Source: Effrenium voratum (lineage: Eukaryota > Sar > Dinophyceae > Suessiales > Symbiodiniaceae). From it: DNA of 64,000 nt. Position 1 is the first letter of the stretch, and each line of letters begins with the position of its first letter. Position numbers and translations under genes: made by a program. This document shows positions 1 to 13,234 of this stretch, in pieces. Below the pieces are notes generated by a model. That model did no database searches. It worked only from the letters and a program-made list of their open reading frames with translations, and had not been told where the DNA came from. The DNA is taken from assembly GCA_963377175.1 (NCBI GenBank), contig CAUJNA010001846.1, positions 619,501-683,500 of the forward strand, in the 5' to 3' direction.

Positions 1-1213
1 TACAGCCTCAGGCCCTCCGGCCTTCTGGCTAAAAGGAAAAAACCATTAAACCCACTTTGGTTGCGGTGACTCCTCTGCAAAAAGCTTGATTTTGTGTGGG
101 CCCAATGTTGAAAACCCACTGTTTCCAAAAAAACAATGTCCAATGATCCAACCAAATAGCTATAAAGCCACAAGGGCGCGATGCTAGACTGGGTGCCACC
201 TCCAATCAACCCTTCCCAATGCTCCCTGCCGCTGCCCATCCGAAGGACTGCATCAAGAGCATGTTGTTTCTTGTGGCTTTAAGCTTTGTTTGCTTCCTGA
301 GGGGTACCCATATTTAATTTCAGCCTAAAATCAGCACCACTTGCCAAATAAAGTAGGCCTCTTTGAAAGCAACAAATCTGGATGTGTCGGACCCCTGTTC
401 CCGTCGCACCCCCGACCCGAGAATCCGAGACCCGCACCCCAAAATGCAGTGGCCCGGACAGTCACCTGGAGTCCAAAGATCTGACCCCTTGGAGTTGTTG
501 CGACTGGAAAAACCCATGAATGCACAAAGCTGGGAAGCCCGCTGTTCAGAATGCGTCGAATTCTGCGGTGTCGGAATAGGGGACGGAAGCTGGCCATGCC
601 GGCGATCTCTCCAAATTACTTATAACCTAGTTGGGTGAATTGTAATATTCGCCAGACTGAAACAAGGCACCCAGCAAAACCTATCTCACGCGGTCGCACA
701 CTCTGAGAAAGCAACCCCCACATGTGCACATGAAACGATTGCATGTCACTCACATGTATCTCAGAGTCCGAGCAAATTTGGGGCTTGATCAAAAATCGTC
801 CCGAGTTGCGGAATCCATTGCCAGTTTTGGGAACAATTGACCCTCGTGACCCTTAGACCACCTCAACGGCCGGCAAAGGGAACCTGTTTATGGCTGGATC
901 CCTTTTTCAAGCACCTCGCAAACCAACACTACTTTTGCACACGTTTATTCCTCCAGGGCCCATGTGAAAGGACTGAATCAGACGCTTGCAACCTTTTTGT
1001 TCCGATTAAAACCGCACCCCCGATGCTTTTTGGACAGGACCTGGGATTTTGGACATGGGAAGCAGTTGTTGGGGGGTCGTGGGGGTTTGCCGTTGTTTTC
1101 ACGTATGGGTTTTGAAGGTAGAACCAATAAAACATCAATCCCAATCCCACACCTGAACACTTTCTTGGGCCGGGCTTTTGTAAACGAACGCCGACTCGTA
1201 GCCCACGACAGAC
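1..1213. other. No gene recognised
   Basis: Short open frames on both strands, low GC3, no family match. Probably intron or intergenic sequence of the left-edge gene. Confidence 0.6.
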
Positions 1214-1371
1214 CTAACGACTCGACTCGCCGCTCGCTCCGCCTCCGGTCGCACGAAGAGGGCCTGGGAGAAGTCCAGGGTGGCGCCCCCCGCCACCGCC
1301 CGCGCGGTGATCTCCGGCTCCGGGATCCACCTCGGTCCATCGATCGGGTCCGGTCCCCGGGTCGGAGAGCC
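1214..1371 (-). CDS. Probable exon with RCK-like segment, third gene
   Basis: Acceptor CTCCAG, donor AG|GTCTGT, 52 codons with very high GC3. Includes PEITARAVAGGATLDFSQAL, which resembles the FAAGQAFTLDF segment of the channel exon at 40822. It may belong to a second channel-like gene running off the left edge. Confidence 0.5.
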
Positions 1372-2620
1372 CTGGAGATGGAGTGGAGTGGGTCATCTGA
1401 AGACTTGGTTGCTGCTGACCCCTCTGCACCAAGCTTGTGTGTGTTTCTAATGCTTTTGATGGGTATAGGGAAAATCCGATGAAATGGTTTCAACCAAAAA
1501 GTTAAAAAGTTCCAAGATCCGTTTCCGGATAGCCACAAAGGAGAAAGACGTGGGATTCAACGTCTTCAACACGGCTTTTCCCCACCCCCATTTGGGCAGG
1601 GAATTAAAAGGGAAACCAAAACGACACCAGCCATTTTGAGGGAACCTCAGATGTTGGTGGCTCTTTTTTGGAGTTGATTCAAAACACAAGAGACGATTCC
1701 GGGGATCTCTAAACCCAACACTGTTCAAACACCCTGAGTCAAGCTCAATACACCGAACCCGAACCCCTGCGAAAGCCAACCTTGAAAACTTGCTAGTTGG
1801 TGGCACACGCACACAGGACACGCACAGACATGGTTTGGCTCGAGCGCTGGCGCCCCCAGAAACCAAAGAAGTGAATGATTTCTTGCTTGCTTGCATTGAA
1901 ACGCCGCAAGCGTGAGCTAGGAAAGATGTTGGCTGCAGATCCAAACGTTGAAACCAAACGTTTCGCACTTATCCTCTACAAGAACCAGGAGTTCTGATCC
2001 GAATCTGAACCAGCGGCACCAACCTGACGGGTCGCCTGATGAAATCGGAGCCGAGGGGGAACCCTTGCTGGACTTGTGCCCAGGGCCGGACAACGCACGC
2101 GAATCATGTGAAGCCCACATGATTGGAATATGTTTCCTTCGCAAGTGAAATAGAATCACGGTTGCACACGCGTACTCAAGTAAGGATATCCTGAGATTTG
2201 TGAGGGTGGTCCAAATCAAGCAAACGCCGTTCGTGCAAATATGGGGTGCAATTCACAACAAGACTATCCCCCTATTGGGAGAACCCTCAAGAGGCTTTCC
2301 AATCACACTGGCTAACGGATTCCACCCAACTGAGGGTAACATCCTTGAAAAACCTTCGTCTGCGCTGCCCCAAGCAGCGGGGCCCGCAGAATAATACTTC
2401 TGGGCAACCCATGCTCCAGCTGCTTCAAGCCCTCTGAAGCAATTCCGTGTCTTACAAGCAACCAGGACCCCTCAGAAGCCAGTCGCATTGGTCTGATCAA
2501 ATTCTCCACTAAAGCCGGTCAAATTCATACTAGAAACCGGTCAAATTCCCCCCTACAAAGCCGGTCAAACAACTGAGCTTTCAGAAGTGATCTGCTTCAA
2601 TGACAGTGACACTGTCATTG

Positions 2621-2818
2621 TCACTGGCCACCGGGACCGGCTCCATCAACAGCGGCCCGGGATGCGCAGGAGAGCGGCGATGACACCATCTCCTTGTGGG
2701 CAGCACACTGCAGCTGAATCGAGGAGAGCTTCGGCTTCGGCTGAATGCTGGCGATGGGCGCGGCGCACGTCTGCTTGGGCAGCCTGGGCAGCCTCTTCTG
2801 CTTGGGCAGGCCAGTCAG
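2621..2818 (-). CDS. Probable exon of a third gene
   Basis: After GCAG the frame with the highest GC3 reads LTGLPKQKRLPRLPKQTCAA and so on, 65 codons to TGA at 2621. A second frame here (Ala/Gln-rich, DQAADWPAQAEEAAQAA) is also open but has low GC3. No family recognised. Confidence 0.4.
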   Translation of the reverse strand: MTGLPKQKRLPRLPKQTCAAPIASIQPKPKLSSIQLQCAAHKEMVSSPLSCASRAAVDGAGPGGQ

Positions 2819-3579
2819 CTGCTTGGTCGACTACCTACCCTCACTCTCCTGCTTAGTTGCAGCTTGCAAAGCAAAAAATGATAGAGGTGATTGCTTTCTA
2901 AGGGAGTTTGTACTGGGGGATTCTGGAGAGAATTTGACGTTTCAAGGGTTCCTGGTGCGGTCAGCCCAGGCCCGAGCCCCTGAACCCATGTCGACTCGCC
3001 CGAACATGCACCCACCCTGTATCTTGGGAACCAGCTCACACTTCAACAGCATGGCCGAGGCGGGCAACGCGAAGCGTTTACAATTAAACAGCAGGGGCAA
3101 ACCCCAGGTTTCAGTCTTTTCTGTTTGCCCCGCCATTTTAGAATATCCCAATTTTTGAGCAGCCAACTGCGAATGATCCATGAGGCAAATGGCAGGTTGC
3201 AAAGCCCACGTCGGACATGATATGGTGGGTTCATGTGGAGTTCCCAAAAACATGGCCAGTAAGGAACAATATGGGTACCCGCTTTTGGGGGGGTTCAAAA
3301 CGAAACCCACACCATCATGTTGCCATAGAAACCCTGAGAAAGTCCACCCGACAGCCAGATAGATTCTTCCCTCTGCATGGGTAAATTCGAGACTTCGAGT
3401 CCCACATGAAACAGGTGCAGGTGATTCTCCTGATCCCTTTTCTTGTGGGAAATAATTTTGCAAGCCTTAAAGCATTCTACCTCCGGTCTACGCTCTACAC
3501 CTCAGAAGCATCTTGAAAAGAGGACAACTCCAACGTTGTCCCTTCGTCCGGCCTGCCAAACTTGTTGGAGCCATGGAGA

Positions 3580-3745
3580 AAGCCCACAAACTTCTGGTCC
3601 GCCATTGCCAGCAACAGGAGCCCGCGAGTCTCTTGATTCAGAATTCTGCAAGCCGATCGTTCGGACGGCGCTCGGACCAGGGACGACTGGGCGAAGGCCC
3701 GCATAGACACCAAAAGCATCGAGCGCAGGCGCGGAATGATCCCTT
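3580..3745 (-). CDS. Weak coding-like segment
   Basis: Minus-strand frame IPRLRSMLLVSMRAFAQSSL then VRAPSERSACRILN with moderately high GC3. No clear splice sites and no family recognised. Confidence 0.25.
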
Positions 3746-6700
3746 TTGGGGTTTCTGGGACCCCAGCCAAACATCATATATGATTGATGGTCCATATTTG
3801 ATGAATTTGTTTGAGGGACACCTCCTAAGTCAATCGTGCTTGGTTGGGGGAAACCAAACATAACTCATATCCAGTTCATGAAACCTGAATGTGCTGAATG
3901 TTCCGAAGAGATCCACACTGGGAAGTATCGTTTTCTCCCATGGCGTTCACCGGCTTTCTCAAAAGATCTCGCTAAGGGCAGGATCAAATGGCTCAAGAAC
4001 GAAGCAGTCAAATGGTCAAACTTGGCTTGGAACCTTTTAGAACAACGCCAAGTCAATCTGATGTAAAACGTTTCGATTCAGATGTATCTCTGCCCTTCCC
4101 GGCCCACCTCATTTGACAAGCCAAATAGCCATCCGATACTGGCAGGGCGATAAGCTCTTACAAAAAAGCCTTGATCAGTCCCACGTGCAATCTGTACACA
4201 CGTGGGCCAATACCTCAAAAAACATGATTTCCAGAAAAAGAAAAAAAAAACATCCATGCGTCAGGGGTGCCACACGGGCATGTCCTTTGGAAGTTCCCAG
4301 CTTACAAAGAGAAATCAAGTGGGAACCAAAGAGAAACCACTCATCTTGGGGTCCCCAAATTGGGACGCTCATTTGAAAAACAACAACTGTGAAAGCTGGG
4401 CTGTCCTCAGTCCCCTGCTCAAAGTTTAACCTTTAGTGGGTTAAATGGACACCTGAGCACAAAGCCAACTAAATGCAACCAAAAACCTCAGGAACCGGAC
4501 AGCTGGGAACCGCCAAGAGAGCCGCGGCGGATGCTTTTTTCTTTTTCCTGAACGCAAGCCGAGACCTGCGGTATAACGGGGCATCGGGGCTGTCACACGG
4601 CCAGACGTAAAGCAATTCATGTCTCGTCGGGGTCAGGCTCCTTTTTTTTCAGGTTGGACGTCCCAAAAATGGGGCCAAACCGGTGCTCCTTTCGGTTGGG
4701 CAACAAAAAAATATGTTCGGCAGAGACAAAAGCCAGAGTGGGAAAGTAAAATATAACATTCATTTCAGCAAATGGAAGTAGTTGGAACATTTATCATGTA
4801 GGTCGCCTTCACCCCCCACAATTATCCGAAAGCCACCAGGGACTCACGAGGGGAATTCCCGGCGCGAGAGATCGCCGGATGGACAAAATCCACTTCGCAC
4901 CAGTTGGGATTTTGTTTTTCTCCCAGCGTGTCAGAACCATTCCAGGTGCGAAGTAATTAGATTTTGCCCATGCAAATATTGATCCATCATGTTTTCAGCG
5001 CTTCCTAACCATGAGTTTGCCCCCGGCCTTCAATGAATGGGTAGAGCAAAGATGCTGAGCAGCGTTCAAATTCCAAACCACCAATCCAAAACTCCAACTA
5101 AGGGTTGCCTGAGCTTTGGCTCAACCAGATGCAAACAAAAATCATGGCAAGACCAACCGACCGCGGCGAATCGATTCATTTTTGCAAGCCCCCACGCACC
5201 CAGAATACCCCTGAGCAAAGGGTCAGGGAAGCCAAGAGGCACTGAAACAGTCTGGATTTCCACTGATTGTTCCACATAACTTTCCACTGATTTCCACCGA
5301 ACATCGGGTCTAAACCTCTTTTGGTTGTTGGAAGGCTCTTGTCATGCGCAAAGTTAAGCAACTAGCTTGAAGCTAACAGCAGTCCACCGGAATTGAATAT
5401 TAAAATCAGCAGGAAGCAACAAGCCAAGCAAAAAGCAACTGCTGATGCCAAACGTCCAGAGGCCTCGCTGAATGCTCTGTTTTCAGAGCCGCACCGAGTG
5501 AACGAGCACGAATTTTGGTGGGAAAGATGCCTGAGAAGACTTGATCGAAGCGAGGTTTCATCCCTCAGAGAGGATGTCCACACTTTCGGGGGGCCCCTAT
5601 ATTTCCAAAAAGAGGGTCCAAAGGCACAATGTGTTTGACACTGTTTGACATGTTTTAGGTTGCATATGGGCTGTATCTGCAATCCATTTCGAACCTCCCT
5701 CTGGGCACTTCCCCGGCGAGCTTTGGGGTGGGCCACTCTCAACAGGAGGGTTCCGCGGGGTTTCGAGGCTGGGGATGGGCTGAAAGGGAAACCAGAAGGA
5801 CAACTTTCGGGGTTCGACACACCCAAGTATCGCCTTATGCTCAAGCTTCGTTTCTATTTCTTGCGCATGAGATGGTACATGGTACATGCTTGAAAGAAAC
5901 ACATGTGGAACATTCCGCATCCCTTTGAGCTCTGCACTGTTGCTGGCATCGACAAAATTGACACCTCACTTGCCCAAAGGACCTGGAAATACAAGTTGAT
6001 CACCTTTTGGGGCCATGACTAAAATGGACCAAAAAGGGGAAACCAACAGGTGAAAGGTTCATTCGCTTTGGGCATTCGGATTTTGCCTCCTTCTTTCACA
6101 GGCACCTTCCACGACCACCTGCCGGCCAAACAGCGAAGCTTCGGCTCACCTAAAAGGGCTTGCCTCGGCCGCCGTCCGGCAAAAGTGGGGCCCCAGCTCA
6201 GATCCAGCGCTATGCCGGCTATGACCCCACCAATAGGTTTGTACCGCAGTAGAGGCTCCTAGCCGCGTGAAAAACTACATTGCACTAGTGAATCATTGGG
6301 ACCAAAGTGAAACCATCATAACTTATGTTCAACCAAATTGACAGGACACCAGTTCAAGATACCACACAACACAAGACATGTTTGAGGGTCCTCGCAATCA
6401 ACTCGGCTTTAAGTCATTGGCTGCAAAGAACACATCTGTCGCCGGAACTTTCTGGCCTTGCTATAACTCGCCAATCCGAATCTGCAGAATCCCTGATAAA
6501 CATTCATCGCTGAGCTCCTCCACCACCACGTAGGCATGTTGGTAGAGCGGAACTAACCCAGCCGAAGTAGACCAAAATGGCCCAATGCTGCTGCTTGTTG
6601 GAGACAGGTTTGGAATGCCTCCTGAAAACACCCTGGGACAATCATGTTATGTCATCCCCAAATAATAAGCAGTGTCGACATGCGCATCGGCTCTGTAGTA

Positions 6701-7347
6701 CCTACTTCGAAGGGTTGAGAGAGATCAATTTTGCCAACTTGTCGAAGCATATTCGGTCACCAGGCACGGTATACCTGAACCTGGAGGCAAATGAAGCTTT
6801 GCGTGGAAGCCTCCAACCAAATGCCATCAGACTTCTTGTTGACCCGTCGAGGTCTCGCTCATTCGCCGACATGCAGCTGGATCTGCAGCAATGGTGATGG
6901 TGCGAGTTGCGACAATGCAACGCCTGGACTGCCGCCTTGGCACAACTTCTCCCGACCTTTGCTGATCAGCTATGTTTGCCAGGCAGTCAATCTGTCGTTA
7001 TCACAAGGCTTGCGTGACTGGCGCGATTGCAAGCAGTCTGATGTATGCTCAATACTTGAAAGGAACGAATACGTTGGCCAATCATTAGCTTTATCCCCAG
7101 TTGATAAGATAGGCATGGAATACGCAACCCGAAGCTAGGGGAAAGCTTGAGTGGCTTCACCTGACTGCCATAGAGAAACGGCTCCTGAGGTGTCTCTGGA
7201 TCAACCGCTTCATTTTTTAGGATTTGGGGAAGGCACGCTCATCGAAACCTCCCGTGAAATCCTGGCACAAGCTTGCAAAGGTTGCGTAGTGGTCCGAAAA
7301 AGTCTGAACCATTCACATGACATAGCGGTCTTTCAATAAACCCATAT

Positions 7348-7426
7348 TTACTGTATCTTGGTTCAATCGGGGCTCCCATGATGTCATACTGTATCTTGGT
7401 TCAATCGGGGCTCCCATGATGTCACA
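7348..7426. repeat. 39 bp tandem duplication
   Basis: Two nearly identical units containing TATCTTGGTTCAATCGGGGC and CTCCCATGATGTCA. Confidence 0.9.
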
Positions 7427-9308
7427 CTGACAAACTCACACTTACTGGGCGAAACGCGTTTGCTGCCTCTGCTCTTAGCTCTGCATCTGACCCCTTCTGA
7501 AGGGTACCGCCAACACGCGTAGGGTGAGACTGTGACGGGTGAGACCGCCGGCCAACCATTGGCCTCGGCATCGACTTACTGAGGCCCATGAGCCTGGGGC
7601 TGAGAGAATGCGTATGTCACATGGGACCGGACCCCAGAATGGGCAGCTTCCCTTTTTGGTGTTCCTTCAAGAAAGACACAGAAATCCGATTTGACAGGAC
7701 CGGGTGTGATGGTGTCCTTCAACTTGCGCAAGAACTTGAAGATTGGTTCTCGGTTGCTTGCTGCGATGTGGAGATGTGTTGCATGCTTCGCCGGTGCCTT
7801 TCTCTACTTGCTGAAAGGAGCGGCAACAAACTTGAACGAGCTGCGTGCTGTAAGGCAAGGAACCCTCACTTCCGCATCAATGTTATGCAGAAGTCGTGAT
7901 CATGACAGCACATTGGGAGGCATCAAAAAACCATCTGCCACATTGTGCTACAACCGCAACTTTACATAGACATCGCCAATTCTGCAGTGCTATGACTCTT
8001 CCAACACTGAAATCCTACTGAAAACTGAATTCGCATGCTTCATCCAATCTGCGTGAATTCTTCACATTCCCAGAACTGCTCAAACATCCCATGCCCCCAT
8101 GCAAATGGGGAGTGGGGGTCCGCAGCTTCATCCTTATAGTCCTCACAAAAGGAAGGTGAAGCCATGGAGCATCCGCGCCCCCCACAACCTCAAATTTCTG
8201 GAGGGACCTCAAATTTCAATCCTCGGGAGCCCTCATGAATTGGCCATGGGGCATACCCTATGGCGATCCCATTTTGGGGTGGATGAACATCCATTTGCCA
8301 CCTATTTTGATGTTCACCAGGGGTACAGGGTTTGGACCCACAGCCAATTGGGCGTGGCTCAAAATTTAAGTGTGCCAGGGCTTGGCCAGTTTGGGGCCAA
8401 CCGACTCCCCCCCAAAAAAGATGTGCCGCCCTAAGACTTTCAACCAATCCCCGAGTGGAAACTCAATCCATCCTCTGCAACTGGCTGATGGGCACTGCCA
8501 CAGCAGAAAGCCCCTACAATCAGCTTCCCTCTCATTGGTGGTTTGGACATTCGGGGATGCCGCTCCCATTTGGAACTGGTGTTCAAATCCCCAGACCACC
8601 AATCCAAGCCACCACTTAAGTGTTACCTGATGCAGTGCACAAAGACACAAGGACCCCGAGTTCTCCCGAGAAAAGACGCAGCGCCTGGCTCTCGCTCGCC
8701 AAACCCTTTCAGGTGGCCGATCCTCAGATGCTTCATCGAACGTCCGAACATGCGGCGACCAAAATCGGGAAGCCACCCAAAAACAAACAAATCGGGTGCT
8801 CAAAAGGTCCGAAACCACCCAACCAAAATTTGGCTTCATAGGACTTTTCTGGGACCCATGAGGTCAAAACTGAAAGCCCAAGGGAATATATTGACCAACC
8901 CAAAGGTTCCAAAAGCTGATCCGAAGAAATGGAACGTGAGGAGTCCGTTCAAATTCACATAAGACCAAGGACAAAAACAACAAAAAAACATGCAACCGCC
9001 AAGGAAAGACTCTACCACAAGTTGGTCAGATTCACCTAAACGCTTTATGAGCAAACTGACCATAAACCACCCCGTTTGTCTAGGTCTTTGCCTTGGTTTC
9101 GCAGATGGCAATCGATGGAACGTCCAGCACGGGAAAAGAGTAATCGGAGCCAACTTGCTGTAAGTGAGACGCGCATGCAAATGACATATGTTTGCAGTGA
9201 AGCAATTATCCATGACTTGCATCGTGCATTGTGCAACATGCGCCACGTGCCACTTGCTCGATTTTCAACTGCCAGCACATGTACATCAAGCAAATGCCAA
9301 GTATGCAT

Positions 9309-9515
9309 GGGTGCAACAATGCCACCAGCATTCCGCCAACCAACACAGGCCTAATCAGTTTCATGCAAGCCTCCAATCGAGAAGAGCTGCAAACAAGCTA
9401 TGCTGCTTGGGTGTAACGATGCCATCAGCATTCCGCCAACCAACGCGGGCCTAATCAATCAGCTTCATGCAAGCCTCCAATCGAGAAGAGCTGCAACAAA
9501 CTATGCTGTGTGGGT
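9309..9515. repeat. About 105 bp tandem duplication
   Basis: Two units, each with CAGCATTCCGCCAACCAAC and CAAGCCTCCAATCGAGAAGA, differing by substitutions and a small insertion. Confidence 0.9.
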
Positions 9516-10209
9516 GATCGCTGATATAATATACATCCAACATTCGTTTAGTATATGAGGGTCGTGCTAAAACAATACCAGTTGTATGTAAAGCATGCTT
9601 GTATAGGGCTTATAAACCCCGGGAGGAATCATCTGCATCATGTTTATGGCCAGCAGTAACGCGAAAGGGCTGTAAACACCAGGAATCATTGCAACCATTG
9701 CAGCAGGCACATGAGCATAGGTGACCCTTTTCGAGAAATCGATGGCCGTGGCAAGTGGAATAATACTAGTCTAATTACAAAGGGACACCGATGTGCAGGA
9801 GGCCTGCAAAAGGATTATGGAACGCCACCCATTGGGTTAATTCCTGGCATTGTTTGAAACAATCAAACCGCGTTGCTATGCCAACAAAGGCAAACACTGA
9901 AAATGCAAGTTCCCAAGCATCACCGTTCTGCAACATATTGGACAGCTTGCCACACGTATGCCATCAGCAGGACCTCTTGCGAAGGGGACGGTACGAGTTG
10001 TTCCTTTTACTTGCTTCTGAGATTCTGACGAACATCAATCCACTTCACCATAAGTACTGGGTGTATTGGCCCTAGCTCATGTCTAGAATAAAACCCCTAC
10101 ATATTCCTGTTGGGGCGGTCCTAAGAACCTGCTGGGTTGGCAGTCAATCCCTGCGCGCTTTCCACGAGAGCTTCTGCCGCCGAGCTTCTTAGCCAAGCAT
10201 TGGGTGCAA

Positions 10210-10326
10210 CTAGGTCCTCCAGTAGAGAGGCTAGAAGAAGGGTACCAACTTCTTTTCGGTAGTCTACTCTAGCAGGGGAACCCTCCCACAAAAAAGGGGA
10301 GAGAAGCGCACCACTGGAAAACCTAG
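10210..10326. repeat. Palindromic element family A, copy 1
   Basis: CTAGGTCCTCCAGTAG at the left, ACCTAG at the right, interior conserved with substitutions. Lies just downstream of the PKG stop codon; the sequence beyond its left end (10115-10209) is also open on the minus strand. Confidence 0.8.
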
Positions 10327-10352
10327 ACAAGATCAAAACGGCCCCCCCCACG

Positions 10353-10452
10353 TCACCTCCGTTTCGGTGGCTTGCAAGTAAGCGCCAAGGCGCAGTTGGA
10401 GGTCGCGAAATTCTTGTCCCAGCCGGTGCCAGGGTCGATGTACTCCAGCTGC
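10353..10452 (-). CDS. PKG last exon and stop
   Basis: Encodes [20 protein letters not shown] then [12 protein letters not shown] and TGA at 10353-10355. [10 protein letters not shown] is the usual end region of PKA/PKG C-tails, so the stop fits the family. An AG|GTGACG donor overlaps the stop, so a further short exon cannot be ruled out. Confidence 0.85.
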
Positions 10453-13169
10453 CTGTCACAACTCGGTTTCTTTCTGCCCCCTGCCAAAAGTTTAACTTCT
10501 AGTGGTTAAATTGAAAACCCACTAGTTGGCTAAAAGTTAAAGTCCTAACATCCAAGCAAAATGCAACAAAGACAAGAGGCACAACCTTTGGCCGGCTCGC
10601 CAGGGGGGCGAGAAGTGGGCGGAAGCCACGGCCAAGAATGGGGCTTGGGACGTAAAGCTCATGATCATTTGAAGCCACTTGTGGAAGGCAGAAACGATGA
10701 AAGTGGGACATCCAATGAAGTAGACCGCTGAAAAATGAACCAGGCCGTGATCATGAACTAGCTCCATCTCTGAAAGGAAAACTGCCAAACAAACATCGCG
10801 GTTTATATGACGTGGGTGCAACCTCTGCACGACCAAATCGAAAGAAGCGCCGCCAGAGCGGAAAGGACGGCAAGCTTACGTCTGTGACTCCGTACACCTT
10901 CTGTGAACTCCGCAACAAACATGAATCAAAGGAAATCTGAAAGCGCACATTTGTCAAGAATATGTTTTTTGTCGATGGATTCTGGCTAATATGTCCTCTC
11001 TAAACAGGTAGCACTTTGCTCTTTAGCCTGGAACAGTCGTCACTTCCTTAACCAGGGTCTCCGTTCCATCGGGCCCCCAGCCCTGCCTTGGGGCATCCTC
11101 CTTCCTTGCGCTGAAGTTCGCCAGATCCCGGCGGTTCTTCACCTGCCGTTCGGTTCTCTGCGATGCTGGGGAACTGACCAGCCAAACCCTTGACATGTTC
11201 CAGATCAAGAAGCCCAGCCTTGTAAAAGAGTGTGCCCTAAAAGAGTGATCCGTAGCACCAGCAGATTTGCTTTTGGTCCAACTTGAGCCCAGCCAAAAAA
11301 ATACAATGATTTTTCAATGGTGCCCGATCCCCTGCCCATACAACCCATGGTCAGATAAGCCGTGGTCAAAACCTTTTTGTTCGTCATGATCACGGTTCTC
11401 CGGGAGCCCTTGCAATGCTCTAAGTTCCTTCTTCTTCGAAGTTTGCATCCAATCCCAGACACTTTCGTACACAAACCCTCTGCCACTCTGGTCCCCGGAG
11501 ACTACGCGCATCTCACGAAGACTTTTCGTTTTGTGCAGTTGGTATCCTAAAGGGAAAAACCGAAGCTATTGGGTTCCAAATCCTAAAACACGCACACACA
11601 CACACACAACATACCCAAAAAGGGTCCAAGGTCGTTGGCCCCTCGAAAAACTGGCCGGCAGCGCCACGGGTTTGTAGGGCACTGGCAGGGACAGGCTCCT
11701 CATGGCCTCCCAATCCAGCTCGGCGAACCTTGGAATCGAGGGGCAGCGGTGATGAACCTTTGGTGGCTTGGCTTGGTCGCTTTTTGTGGGTGGTTTCGAA
11801 ACCACCACTTGGTGATGAACCTCTTGCCCTTCCAGTCTGCAAATTTTACGATAAATTAAAAAGCTGAATTATAAGAATTGGATCCCCAAGATGATAAAGG
11901 ACCTTTTGTTCGTGGTGAGCTCGTTGCAACCCCAGGTGAGCTTGCTATAAAATAGGCAGAACAATATTCAGTTTCCCTCCAAAAAGAGTGGCTTGGAGCC
12001 CGGTGGTTTGGTGGGGAAAAGGGTCGGTTTCCTATTAACTACAAGAACCAGGGGTTCCAAAACCTAAACCACCAATCCAAACCACTAACTAAGGGCTACC
12101 TGAAATGGAACTCTTCAAAACAAGTCTTAAAAAGACCCCACACTTTCATAATGGTTCTCAAGAGGGTATGGTCCAATTCGCAATTGCAATTGGGACAATT
12201 ACCCCACAAAGCCAGGGTGGATCCCAGAAAAGCCATGGGGCATGTTCGGCGACTAATCCAAGCAGGCGACCCAAAGGACAAACAGCGGTGGCTCCGAAGC
12301 GCTTCCAGAACGCTACACCCTGGAAGGCTGTTTTCTGGCAGGGTGTCCAAGCTTGCGATACTGAATGCGCTAGCAACCAAGCAAAAGTCCAGCATGCAAA
12401 GTTGACCGACGAAGCTGAGACTTGAACGCGAAAGCTGAACACCGCGTGCCGACTCCGGAACCACATCATATATCTTGATCTAACCCAGCCTTCGCTGAAG
12501 ATCGGCAGCAGTTTTGCTCGCAAAAACATGAGACACTGGTTTGCTCCCAAAAGGGGTTAAGGGGGGGGGCAAATTTACATCCCACACTGCACCAATAATT
12601 TGAATCGGAAACCCTTGGGCATGGAGCTGCAAAATCCTTCAAAAAGGGGGGACCCAGACATTGCGAGGAGCCCGGTGGGCCGGAGACGGCCTCGCAACGA
12701 CCAAGCTTCAGGCCGCGAAACGCGAAACAAACGCGCCAGGTGTTAATCTTCAGGACAAAACCATGGTGCGGTTCGCAAGATTTATAGGTCTGATGTTCAA
12801 CCAAAAAGGGTCAAGGTTTGACCCTGCCACCATTCACCTTGGCAAAGACTCCTGTCACCGGGCTGGCCGGCCATTTGTGGTTCATGAGGTTCTTGATGCC
12901 TCCCGGCCTAGCAAAGGGTGAGGATGTCCATGAATGTTTTGGGGCCCTGAAGCCTCAAAAGGACTCCTGAGCCTTTGGGCCCCTTGGTCGCACTATGTCG
13001 GGGCCCCAATTCCGGGAGCCATACAACCCTTATCTCGCTGGTGCCCAGTAGGGAAGGACAAACCGGGTGTTGGGAATGAACCGGAAGGATTCCCTTGCAG
13101 GAAACCACAGGGGATGGTTTATAGGGGGTCATTCCCTCATTCCCTGCTGAGAACCAGCAAGTTACACGG

Positions 13170-13234
<65 letters not shown>

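Larger units (their letters stand above)
3750..10209. other. Repeat-rich stretch without clear exon
   Basis: Contains family C fragments (5070-5110, 8536-8625), the tandem duplications at 7348 and 9309 and many short frames. A minus-strand segment at about 6170-6235 (ALDLSWGPTFAGRRP, GC donor-like end) is weakly coding-like. I cannot support a gene. Confidence 0.5.
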
